The notes beneath the pieces are model-generated. The model had not been told where the DNA came from, searched no databases, and was given only the letters and a program-made list of their open reading frames with translations. Source: Rhizobiales bacterium IMCC20636 (GTDB lineage: Bacteria; Pseudomonadota; Alphaproteobacteria; Rhizobiales; GCA-2746425). From it: 64,000 nt of DNA. Made by a program: the position numbers and the translations under genes. The stretch spans positions 961,001-1,025,000 of the forward strand of contig CP018226.1 in the NCBI GenBank assembly GCA_016865015.1, given 5' to 3'. Positions 56,802 through 64,000 of the stretch are shown in pieces. Within the stretch, counting starts at the first letter, position 1, and each line of letters starts with the position of its first letter.

Positions 56802-58874
56802 ATGGTTTTGACCGTGAGACAGCGTTTGTGGTTGCTGGTTCCGGCCCTGCTGGGACTGGCGCTGTTGTCTGGCGGGCTTTGGTCCTTGCAAATGGTGCAT
56901 CAGATTGCCCGGTCGACACCACCGGTTGTTCTGGAGCAGCCGCAATCCATCACTGTGGTGGCATCCAATGGTGAATTGTTGCGCCCCTTTACAAGTGCTG
57001 GCGGCTATTGGCGCATTCCGGTTGAACTGGATCAGGTGGACCCAAAGCTGATTACATTTCTTCTGGCCTATGAAGATCGGCGTTTCTTTGATCATCATGG
57101 GATCGATCCGCGCGCGATCTTGCGTGCAGGTTTCCAACTGATCGCAAATGGCCGTGTGATCTCAGGTGCGTCGACACTGTCGATGCAGGTGGCCCGACTG
57201 CTCAGCGATGAGACGACGAGAACGTTTCGCGGCAAGATACAACAGATCGTTCAGGCCAGACGCCTGGAGGCGCGTCTCAGCAAGCCGGACATCCTGACGC
57301 TGTATCTCAACCATGCGCCGTATGGTGGCAATCTGGAAGGTGTGCGGGCGGCAAGCTGGGCCTATTTTGGCAAGGAACCGGTCTGGCTCAATCTTGCGGA
57401 AATTGCCCTGTTGGTTGCGCTGCCTCAGGCACCCGAAACCCGGCGGCCTGATCGGTTTCCGGAGGCGGCCAAAGCAGCCCGGAAAACTGTGCTTCAGCGT
57501 CTGGAAAAAGGCGGATTGATTTCGAAGGAGGATGCTGAGCGTGCGGCCGCCGCTCCAATTCCCGATCAGCGCAAGCCCTTTCCAATGCTGGCACCGCATG
57601 TGGCGCAGGAATTGCAATCTGCGGATAATGCCGCCCTGGTGATTGAAACGACAATTGATCATGCGCTGCAATCATCGCTGGAAAAGCATATCACGCAGCG
57701 CAGCGCGGCGCTTGGCAAAGGCTTTTCGATTGCCGCTTTGGTGGTGGATCATCAGACAGGCTATATCCGTGCGTCTGTTGGCGGGCCGGGATTGCTGTCT
57801 GGAAATGCGGCCGCACATCTGAACATGACCCGCGCAGTGCGCTCGCCCGGATCGACATTGAAACCGCTGATCTATGGCCTGGGGTTTGAAGCTGGTCTTA
57901 TTCATCCCAACACTTTGATCGATGATCGCCCCGCCGCATTTGCAGATTATGTGCCGGAGAATTTCAACACCGGCTTTCATGGCACGATGAGCATTTCAGA
58001 AGCGCTTCAACTGTCCCTCAACATTCCGGCAATTGCGGTTCTGGACAAAATTGATCCGCATCGTCTGGCCAGCCGCCTGAGCCGGGCTGGCGCAACTCCG
58101 CGCTTTCCCAATGATGCCAGCCCTGGCCTGGCAATGGGGCTGGGCGGTGTTGGATTGACACTGGAAGAGCTTGTGCGCCTCTATGGCGCGCTTGCCAGAC
58201 ATGGTGCTGCGCTCGATCTGAAGATCACCCCGGATGCGCCAATTTCTACGTCTGCAGCCCGGGTGCTGAGTGCCTCGGCCACCGATCTGCTGATCAAATC
58301 AATGTCGCAGACATCCAGTAATAGGCAACGGGGTGCGGTAGCACCGGTTTACAAAACCGGCACGTCCTATGGTTACCGCGATGCCTGGACAATCGGGTTT
58401 GATGGGCGTCATGTGGTGGGGGTGTGGGTCGGGCGGCCTGACAATGCCCCTGCCGGGCATATCACCGGTGCCACTGCAGCCCTGCCGATTTTACTCGATG
58501 TGTTTGCCCGTCTTGAGGGCCACCCGCATCCCGCGCTCAATGGCGATGCCCTTGTCGCCAATGTGGATTTGCCAGCACATTTGAAACGGTTCGGGCAGGA
58601 CACGGGAACCGGAACTGCATCTGCTTCGGCAAAACCCGTCATTGCCTTCCCGCCAGCAGATGCGGATTTGCAATTGCGCGCGGACGGTGCGGTGGCGCTA
58701 AAGGTTCGCGGCGGCTCGGCTCCCTTTACATGGCTGGCAAATGGCCGCCCCGTTGCCAGCCGCGCCTTGCGCCGGGAAAGCTCGTTCAGACCCTCCGGCC
58801 CCGGCTTTTCGACCCTGACTGTGATTGACGCCAAGGGGCGAACGGATCAGGTGCGGTTTCGATTGACCGAGTGA
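56802..58874 (+). CDS. pbpC: Penicillin-binding protein 1C
   Basis: Bifunctional peptidoglycan synthase, 690 residues. A membrane anchor (about 8-28) is followed by the glycosyltransferase domain with catalytic Glu in LAYEDRRFFDHHGIDP and STLSMQVARL. The transpeptidase domain has SxxK in SPGSTLKPLIYG, SxN in LQLSLNIPA and KTG in YKTGTSYGYRD. A BiPBP_C domain (PADADLQLRADG to FSTLTVIDAKGRTDQVRF) ends the protein. It is cotranscribed with the alpha-2-macroglobulin gene. Confidence 0.96.
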   Translation: MVLTVRQRLWLLVPALLGLALLSGGLWSLQMVHQIARSTPPVVLEQPQSITVVASNGELLRPFTSAGGYWRIPVELDQVDPKLITFLLAYEDRRFFDHHGIDPRAILRAGFQLIANGRVISGASTLSMQVARLLSDETTRTFRGKIQQIVQARRLEARLSKPDILTLYLNHAPYGGNLEGVRAASWAYFGKEPVWLNLAEIALLVALPQAPETRRPDRFPEAAKAARKTVLQRLEKGGLISKEDAERAAAAPIPDQRKPFPMLAPHVAQELQSADNAALVIETTIDHALQSSLEKHITQRSAALGKGFSIAALVVDHQTGYIRASVGGPGLLSGNAAAHLNMTRAVRSPGSTLKPLIYGLGFEAGLIHPNTLIDDRPAAFADYVPENFNTGFHGTMSISEALQLSLNIPAIAVLDKIDPHRLASRLSRAGATPRFPNDASPGLAMGLGGVGLTLEELVRLYGALARHGAALDLKITPDAPISTSAARVLSASATDLLIKSMSQTSSNRQRGAVAPVYKTGTSYGYRDAWTIGFDGRHVVGVWVGRPDNAPAGHITGATAALPILLDVFARLEGHPHPALNGDALVANVDLPAHLKRFGQDTGTGTASASAKPVIAFPPADADLQLRADGAVALKVRGGSAPFTWLANGRPVASRALRRESSFRPSGPGFSTLTVIDAKGRTDQVRFRLTE

Positions 58875-58881
58875 GATGTGG

Positions 58882-58904
58882 ATCCTCGGAACAAGTCCGA
58901 GGAT
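58882..58904. repeat. Dispersed palindromic repeat, copy 2
   Basis: ATCCTCGGA-ACAAG-TCCGAGGAT lies just after the pbpC stop. It is a 9-bp-arm hairpin in inverted orientation to copy 3, with which it can also pair over ~100 bp. It probably ends transcription between convergent genes. Confidence 0.85.
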
Positions 58905-58962
58905 GACGGAGTGGGAGAGACTGGCTCAATCCGGGAATCAAGAAAAAGTATCTCAAGTCGTC

Positions 58963-58985
58963 ACCCTCGGACTTGTTCCGAGGGT
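58963..58985. repeat. Dispersed palindromic repeat, copy 3
   Basis: ACCCTCGGA-CTTGT-TCCGAGGGT is the reverse complement (with small differences) of copy 2. It lies before the stop of cobM, so copies 2 and 3 form a long inverted pair between two convergent genes. Confidence 0.85.
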
Positions 58986-59002
58986 CCACCTACTGACCAT
59001 CT

Positions 59003-59764
59003 TCAAGCGCTGCGTTTGGGCCGTAGAATGTGCGCGTGGGCGCCGTCGTAAAGGGCGCTGTCGCGGAATTCGTCTTGTTCGGCCAGTGCTTTGCCGACAA
59101 AAATCAGGGCTGTGCGGGTGATCTTTGCGAGCCGTGCCTTTTCCCGGATTGTGCTCAATGTGCCATGCAGAAATGCCTCGTCGGGCCAGCCGACGCGATA
59201 AGCGATGATCGCCGGGCAATCTGCGCCATAAAGCGGGATCAGTTTGCGTTCGATGTCGCGCAGATTGCGCACTGACAGATGGATGGCGAGTGTTGCTCCG
59301 GACTGGCCGAGGACTTCCAGATCTTCTCCCGGTGGCATTGAGGAGGATTTCATGGCTGTCCGGGTGAGGATGACGGTCTGGTTGATTTCAGGAACCGTCA
59401 ATTCCCGGCCAAGCTTGGCAGCGGCGGCTGCATAGGCTGGTACGCCGGGTGTGATCTCATAGGGGATGCCTGCGGCCTGCAGGCGGCGGATCTGTTCGGC
59501 GATGGCGCCATACAAAGATGGATCACCGGAATGAACCCGGGCTACATCTTCGCCGCGCCCGTGTGCGGCCTCGATTTCCACCATGATCTGATCCAGCGTC
59601 ATGGATGCGGTATCGATGATTGTCCCCGGTGCTTCGGCGACGACGGCCTCGGGCACCAGCGATCCGGCATACAGGCACAATTCGCAGGATTTGATGATGC
59701 GCAGGCCGCGCACCGTAATCAGTTCGGGGTCACCGGGTCCGGCCCCGATAAAATGGACAGTCAT
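59003..59764 (-). CDS. cobM: Precorrin-4 C11-methyltransferase
   Basis: A 253-residue SAM-dependent tetrapyrrole methylase: opening VHFIGAGPGDPELITVRGLRII, ARVHSGDPSLYGAIAEQI and TPGVPAYAAAAAKLGRELTVPEI. It adds the C-11 methyl group in corrin-ring formation. It overlaps cbiG-cobJ by 4 nt and is the last gene of the cluster here. Confidence 0.95.
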   Translation of the reverse strand: MTVHFIGAGPGDPELITVRGLRIIKSCELCLYAGSLVPEAVVAEAPGTIIDTASMTLDQIMVEIEAAHGRGEDVARVHSGDPSLYGAIAEQIRRLQAAGIPYEITPGVPAYAAAAAKLGRELTVPEINQTVILTRTAMKSSSMPPGEDLEVLGQSGATLAIHLSVRNLRDIERKLIPLYGADCPAIIAYRVGWPDEAFLHGTLSTIREKARLAKITRTALIFVGKALAEQDEFRDSALYDGAHAHILRPKRSA

Positions 59765-61584
59765 TCGGCAGCTTCCTTTGTAAGTGTATCGCGTTTCTTG
59801 GCGTAACCACGCGGTGTGTAGACCCTTGTGCCGCCGTCAAATGCAAGCCGGCGCGACGCGCTGGAGCCAACCAGAACAACGGTCAGCATGTCCACATCGT
59901 CGACATTCAGATTGGCCAGATCGACAATGCGCAACTGCTCTTCCGTGCGGCCCAGATTGGTGCCCAGAATGACCGGCGTATCTGCAGGTCTGTGTTGCAG
60001 CAGAACCTCTTTGGCATGGGCCAGTTGGGTGCGGCGGCGTTTGGAGACGGGATTGTAGAAAGCGATGACAAAATCCCCCTTTGCCGCTGCCTCTATTCTG
60101 GTCTGGATGGCGTCCCACGGGGTCAGGAGATCGGACAGGGAAATGGTGCAGAAATCATGGCCGAGGATCGCGCCTGCGCGGGCCGAAGCGGCCTGAAGGG
60201 CTGAAATTCCGGGTGTGGTGATGATGTCCACCCGTGTCGCGCCATCGGGCAGTTCCGTCTGATCCAGGCATTCCCAGACCAGGGTTGCCATTGCGTAGAT
60301 TCCGGGATCGCCCGAGCAGACCAGCGCTACCGATTTTCCCTCGCCCGCCAGCAGCAGGGCATGGCGCACCCGGTCTTCTTCAGCACCGAGTGGAAAATCA
60401 TGGCGTGTCTTGCCACTTGCCTGTGCGCCCAGCAGATCGAGATAGAGCGAATAACCGACAAGATGATCTGCCTCAGCCACCAGTCTGCTGACTTCCGGCG
60501 TTTGCCAGTCTGGCTGGCCTGGCCCAAGGCCGACCACAGCCAATCGGCCCCGGGCGCGGCCGATGGTTTGTGGATCAATGATGTCAATTGCCTGCGCAAT
60601 GGCGCAGGTGCCTTGATCGATCTTTTGCTTTTCAACGATGAGATTTCCGGTTGCGCCGACACCACAAAGAGCTCCGGCTTCGGCAACTCCGTGGCATCCA
60701 ACTTCCGCAAACACGACATCAGACGGGTTTTTGAGGCGCGGTGTTTCTGCCTCAAGCGTTTCAGCATCCAGAAAACGGGCTGGCACATCAAAATGTGCAG
60801 CGACCGCATGAATAGCGGCTTCGTCAGCCTTTAGCGTATGAGAACAGATGCAGGCAATGGACTTTGGGCTCAGATTGGCATCTTTCAGAACCCGTTCGGC
60901 CAATTCGATCATCCGAACCGGATCTGCATTGCGGATGGTCCCCATCCCCATGGCGAGACTTTTTGGATGATAAACCAGATGGCTTGCAGAACCGGACTGG
61001 CGATGGACCGTGCTTTCCAGCATCAGTTCTGCGCTTTCGGATTGAGGTAATTTGTCTGCGCTAAATGGCAGTGTGCCCAGAATTCTGACTGTTGCGCCAT
61101 TCAGCAATGCGGCCATGACGGGTTTTGCATCTGGTTTGTTTGCGAGCGTCCAGCCTTGCTGTGGTTCATCCAGCGCAACACCAAAATGTGCATCCCCGGC
61201 CGTGGTGATGGCGGCGTGACCGGCAAGATTTTCGGCCAGTTGCCGTGCAAGAGCGTTGGCACCATTGTGGCCGCCCAGCAGGGGCACGATGGTTTTGCCG
61301 TTCTCGCTGATGGCAAGCACCTGTGGCTCACTGTTCTTGTCAGTGAGGTGGGGGGCGATGGCTCTGATCAGAATGCCGGAAGCACACAGACCGATGATGG
61401 GCCGACCCGAGGAAAACAGCGCACCGATATGTGACATTGCATCATCGAACAGAACCGCAACTGCGGGTTCGTCTTCAAGACGTTTACGGGTGCCGTGAAT
61501 TTCGGCCTCAAGAATGTTGGCCAGCTTTTGTGCCAGTGGCAGAGCTGCTTGCGTCAGGGTGATTATGACAGGTTTGGTGGTCAT
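59761..61584 (-). CDS. cobJ: Fused CbiG-type protein and precorrin-3B C17-methyltransferase
   Basis: The 607-residue fusion has an N-terminal CbiG-like half (about 1-345: PVIITLTQAALPLAQKLANIL, GHNGANALARQLAENLAGH, GMGTIRNADPV) and a C-terminal CobJ half starting at LAVVGLGPGQPDWQTPEVSRL, with CSGDPGIYAMATLV and TTPGISALQAASARAGAILGHDFC. CobJ contracts the ring and methylates C17. The fusion occurs in several Alphaproteobacteria. It overlaps the cobI stop by 4 nt. Confidence 0.93.
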   Translation of the reverse strand: MTTKPVIITLTQAALPLAQKLANILEAEIHGTRKRLEDEPAVAVLFDDAMSHIGALFSSGRPIIGLCASGILIRAIAPHLTDKNSEPQVLAISENGKTIVPLLGGHNGANALARQLAENLAGHAAITTAGDAHFGVALDEPQQGWTLANKPDAKPVMAALLNGATVRILGTLPFSADKLPQSESAELMLESTVHRQSGSASHLVYHPKSLAMGMGTIRNADPVRMIELAERVLKDANLSPKSIACICSHTLKADEAAIHAVAAHFDVPARFLDAETLEAETPRLKNPSDVVFAEVGCHGVAEAGALCGVGATGNLIVEKQKIDQGTCAIAQAIDIIDPQTIGRARGRLAVVGLGPGQPDWQTPEVSRLVAEADHLVGYSLYLDLLGAQASGKTRHDFPLGAEEDRVRHALLLAGEGKSVALVCSGDPGIYAMATLVWECLDQTELPDGATRVDIITTPGISALQAASARAGAILGHDFCTISLSDLLTPWDAIQTRIEAAAKGDFVIAFYNPVSKRRRTQLAHAKEVLLQHRPADTPVILGTNLGRTEEQLRIVDLANLNVDDVDMLTVVLVGSSASRRLAFDGGTRVYTPRGYAKKRDTLTKEAAE

Positions 61585-62294
61585 GCAGGGTCAGCCTGTC
61601 CCGGACGATTGCCCTTGTCGATCAGGATCATGGAAAAATAGGGTGCGCGATTTTCCGGAATGTCTCCCAAAGGTATGACGCGCTCCTGCTCCAGTGTGGC
61701 GCGCTCGACATAGATGGCAGAGTCCGTCAGACCTTCAGCTTCTATGAGCTTGCGCACGCGCCCAAAGTGACGGCCAACCTTGATGATGGCTGCAGCTTCG
61801 CAACTGCGCAACTGGTTGGCGATCGCTGCATCGTCGAGCGGGCCGGGAATGATTGTCAGGAGGCTGTTCCTGCCTGCCAGTGGATGACCGGCCGCAGCGG
61901 CACAGGCCGTCAGTGACGAAACACCCGGCACAACGACACATGTGTGTTTTGGTGCCAGCAGATCATACAGATACATGAATGAGCCATAGAAGAATGGGTC
62001 GCCTTCACACAAGACGACCACGTCGCGTCCGGCACTCAGATGGCGCGCAATATTGTTTGCCGCACCTTCATAAACCTCGTGGGGGAAGCGATCGGGGAGC
62101 ATGGGAACCTCGATGGGAAGTTCTTCCGTGCCCTGCTTGATATGTGCTGCTGCGATGCTTCGGGCAAAACTCTCACCGCTTTCCGGCGCGGGATAGGCGA
62201 TGACGGGAGCATTGGCGATCAGCCGCGCAGATTTCAAAGTCATCAGTTCCGGATCGCCCGGACCAACACCCACACCATAAAGAGTTCCGCTCAT
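61581..62294 (-). CDS. cobI: Precorrin-2 C20-methyltransferase
   Basis: A ~237-residue methylase: TLYGVGVGPGDPELMTLKSARLI, VVLCEGDPFFYGSFMYLYDLL and VVPGVSSLTACAAAAGHPLAG. ATG 62294 (MSGTLYGVG) overlaps cobL by 4 nt. Methylates C-20 of precorrin-2, the first step of the corrin-specific branch. Confidence 0.95.
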   Translation of the reverse strand: MSGTLYGVGVGPGDPELMTLKSARLIANAPVIAYPAPESGESFARSIAAAHIKQGTEELPIEVPMLPDRFPHEVYEGAANNIARHLSAGRDVVVLCEGDPFFYGSFMYLYDLLAPKHTCVVVPGVSSLTACAAAAGHPLAGRNSLLTIIPGPLDDAAIANQLRSCEAAAIIKVGRHFGRVRKLIEAEGLTDSAIYVERATLEQERVIPLGDIPENRAPYFSMILIDKGNRPGQADPA

Positions 62295-63553
62295 GCTTGC
62301 TGTTCCTTCTGCCAGAACCACTGCGTGATGGTCATGGCTGGTTTGAACCCATGAACGGCACCCAGAGGTTCCGCGCGGGCTATGCTGATGCGGGACAATT
62401 CACCGCCATGTTTTCTATAGGCTGACAATAGATCAACCTCGGATTCGATGGTGACCGCATTGCAGACAAAACGGCCGCCCGGTTTGAGAAAGCGTAGCGC
62501 TGCTTCTATGCAGTCTTTGGAGATACCGCCACCCATGAAAATGGCATCAGGTCGGTCACAGTCCAGATCATCATCGCGCAATGGCAGTTCGGCATGGGGG
62601 GCGATGTGGAGATTGGGCAGACCGAACTGTCTGGCGTTTTCGCGCTGATGGGATTTCGCATCCGCATCGATGTCAAATGTATAGGCCGCACCACCTGAGG
62701 CAAGACGCAGGAATTCAACAGCAACAGACGCTGATCCGGCGCCCACATCCCACATGATATCTCCTGGCTGTGGAGCCAGTTTCGCCAGTGCCAGGCTGCG
62801 CAGTTCGCGTTTGGTCATTTTTCTGAATTTGGAAAACAGATGATCCGGGTTTCCGGGTGCGCGGGACAGGATGCGAGCATGCGGATCGGCAATGCACTGA
62901 ACGGCTACCGTGTTCAGATCATGGTCCGGATTGGCTTCAAACGCGGCATCGAAAAGGCTTTCGCCATCTTTTGCGATGCCATCAAATCGTTGTTCCTTGC
63001 TGCCATCCAGATGGGTCAGAACGCTGATTTTCGAATTGCCATATCCAAGGTCATTGAGATGGGCGCAAATGATTGCAGGTGTCGTTGCGTTTTCTGACAG
63101 GACAACCAGTCTGGCGTTGGGCGCTATCACGTCGCGGATGGTGCTGTCATCGCGGCCATGGAGTGTCTGGAGGATGGTCTTGTGCTGCGGCCAGCCCATC
63201 CGGGCGCAGGTCAGCGCAAAGGCTGACACATTTGGAAAAATCGCCATGTCTTCGATGGGAAATTTTGTCAGCAGCCAGGTGCCAACGCCATAGCAAAGCG
63301 GATCGCCTGTGGCGATGACAGCAATTTTTTGGAGTCGGCAGGCTTCCAGATCCGGCAATGTGGCGGAGAGAGGACTGCGCCATTCAATGCGCTGGCGGCC
63401 ATCATCTGGGATCAGAGCGAAGAGGCGTGGTGAGGACACGAGAATATCAGCTGCATCCAATGCCGCGCGTGCCTTGACGGACAGGCTGCCCAACCCATCA
63501 GCGCCCATGCCGATGACGGACAGAAATGGTTGATGTCGTGCGGGGTCAGCCAT
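62291..63553 (-). CDS. cobL: Precorrin-6Y C5,15-methyltransferase (decarboxylating)
   Basis: A ~420-residue bifunctional enzyme, with a CbiE-type methylase half (FLSVIGMGADGLGSLSVKARAAL, VIATGDPLCYGVGTWLL, FALTCARMGWPQHKT) and a CbiT-type half (RELRSLALAKLAPQPGDIMWDVGAGSASVAVEFLRL). It methylates C-5 and C-15 and decarboxylates ring C's acetate. The start at 63553 overlaps cobH by 8 nt. Confidence 0.95.
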   Translation of the reverse strand: MADPARHQPFLSVIGMGADGLGSLSVKARAALDAADILVSSPRLFALIPDDGRQRIEWRSPLSATLPDLEACRLQKIAVIATGDPLCYGVGTWLLTKFPIEDMAIFPNVSAFALTCARMGWPQHKTILQTLHGRDDSTIRDVIAPNARLVVLSENATTPAIICAHLNDLGYGNSKISVLTHLDGSKEQRFDGIAKDGESLFDAAFEANPDHDLNTVAVQCIADPHARILSRAPGNPDHLFSKFRKMTKRELRSLALAKLAPQPGDIMWDVGAGSASVAVEFLRLASGGAAYTFDIDADAKSHQRENARQFGLPNLHIAPHAELPLRDDDLDCDRPDAIFMGGGISKDCIEAALRFLKPGGRFVCNAVTIESEVDLLSAYRKHGGELSRISIARAEPLGAVHGFKPAMTITQWFWQKEQQA

Positions 63554-64000
63554 GGGTCGCCTCTCCCAAAGCCAGTGCGTTGACGGTTGCTGCTGCATAG
63601 GCCGAGCCACCGCGCCTGCCGGTCAGTGCAATAAAGGGCAGGTTGAGCGTGTTTTCGGCCAGTGCCTGTTTGGACTCTGCCGCACCGACGAAACCAACCG
63701 GAAAGCCAAGCACCAATGCGGGCGCAGGCGCGCCTGCGGCGACCAGTTCCAGCACCCGGAACAAGGCGGTGGGGGCATTGCCGATGGCAATGATTGCACC
63801 CTCAAACTGGTCCGCCAGGACGTCCATTGCGGCGGCAGACCGTGTGGTCAGGTCCCTGGCTGCAATGATGTTGGTGCGCGTATCGTCCAGGGCGCAAAGT
63901 GTCTTGTTGGCTTTTGGCAGAAGTCGTTTCGTGATGCCGGCTTCCACCATCGTGACATCGCAGATAATCGGCGCATTGTTGGCGAGCGCTTGTGCTCCGA
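63546..64000 (-). CDS. cobH: Precorrin-8X methylmutase, C-terminal part (5' end outside window)
   Basis: About 150 C-terminal residues are present. The frame continues off the right edge with GAQALANNAPIICDVTMVEAGI, so the Met at 63950 is internal. ALVLGFPVGFVGAAESKQALAE and FIALTGRRGGSAYAAATVNALA match CobH, which moves the C-11 methyl to C-12. It is the most upstream member visible of the leftward cluster. Confidence 0.93.
   Translation of the reverse strand, partial: GAQALANNAPIICDVTMVEAGITKRLLPKANKTLCALDDTRTNIIAARDLTTRSAAAMDVLADQFEGAIIAIGNAPTALFRVLELVAAGAPAPALVLGFPVGFVGAAESKQALAENTLNLPFIALTGRRGGSAYAAATVNALALGEATHG

Overview
The window looks like a chromosomal segment of an alphaproteobacterium, most likely a Hyphomicrobiales/Rhizobiales-type heterotroph of marine or soil origin. 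This is an inference from gene content. The signs are an initiator tRNA with the AGG/CCU anticodon-stem variant seen in some Alphaproteobacteria, a zwf-pgl-edd Entner-Doudoroff operon, a cobH-cobL-cobI-cbiG/cobJ-cobM corrin-ring cluster, TRAP, Tct and Liv uptake systems beside small catabolic operons, and an alpha-2-macroglobulin/pbpC pair. No rRNA operon or complete mobile element is present.

Layout: (1) 1-1021: the AT-rich end of a probable island (TPR plus cold-shock-like protein) abutting an initiator tRNA. (2) 1148-7014: a two-component system divergent from a TRAP transporter operon, with a palindrome between them and an attenuator-like hairpin inside the operon. (3) 7120-12747: housekeeping genes, namely a Zn peptidase, ferrochelatase, an SPFH/NfeD membrane pair, and the biotin subunit of an acyl-CoA carboxylase. 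(4) 12748-15885: two secreted proteins (one crystallin-like, one with MliC-like and VHL-beta-like regions) between gene-poor flanks. (5) 15886-17132: lipB, a stand-alone FliN/SpoA protein and tRNA-Leu(GAG). (6) 17011-21093: a decayed island at tRNA-Leu with a truncated serine recombinase, IS3- and IS5-type remnants, and an AT-rich two-gene cassette (membrane protein plus Sll1717-like P-loop ATPase). The cassette is the best candidate for an undescribed, possibly defensive, system.

(7) 21094-31595: a catabolic operon with a tripartite tricarboxylate-type (TctCBA) transporter, an SDR lacking the usual catalytic Tyr and Lys, a ThDP enzyme, a NIPSNAP protein, a GST, a ketoglutarate-semialdehyde-type dehydrogenase and an aldo/keto reductase, divergent from a LysR regulator. 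(8) 31596-41491: an HxlR pseudogene, then a second catabolic operon with a Liv-type ABC transporter, a beta-keto acid cleavage enzyme (BKACE), a 3-hydroxyacyl-CoA-dehydrogenase-like enzyme, an SDR, a cupin and a cyclase-family hydrolase, divergent from an IclR regulator with a 28-bp palindrome between them.

(9) 41580-51035: mgtE, a small membrane protein, a GNAT acetyltransferase, ppa, then the convergent zwf-pgl-edd-pgi operon, which turns glucose-6-phosphate into KDPG (eda is not here) with pgi linking to fructose-6-phosphate. (10) 51241-58874: a large PAN-alpha-2-macroglobulin protein and pbpC, a periplasmic protease-trap and cell-wall pair. (11) 59003-64000: five overlapping cobalamin genes transcribed leftward, the first (cobH) running off the window. 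Copies of one palindromic repeat lie at 44514, 58882 and 58963.
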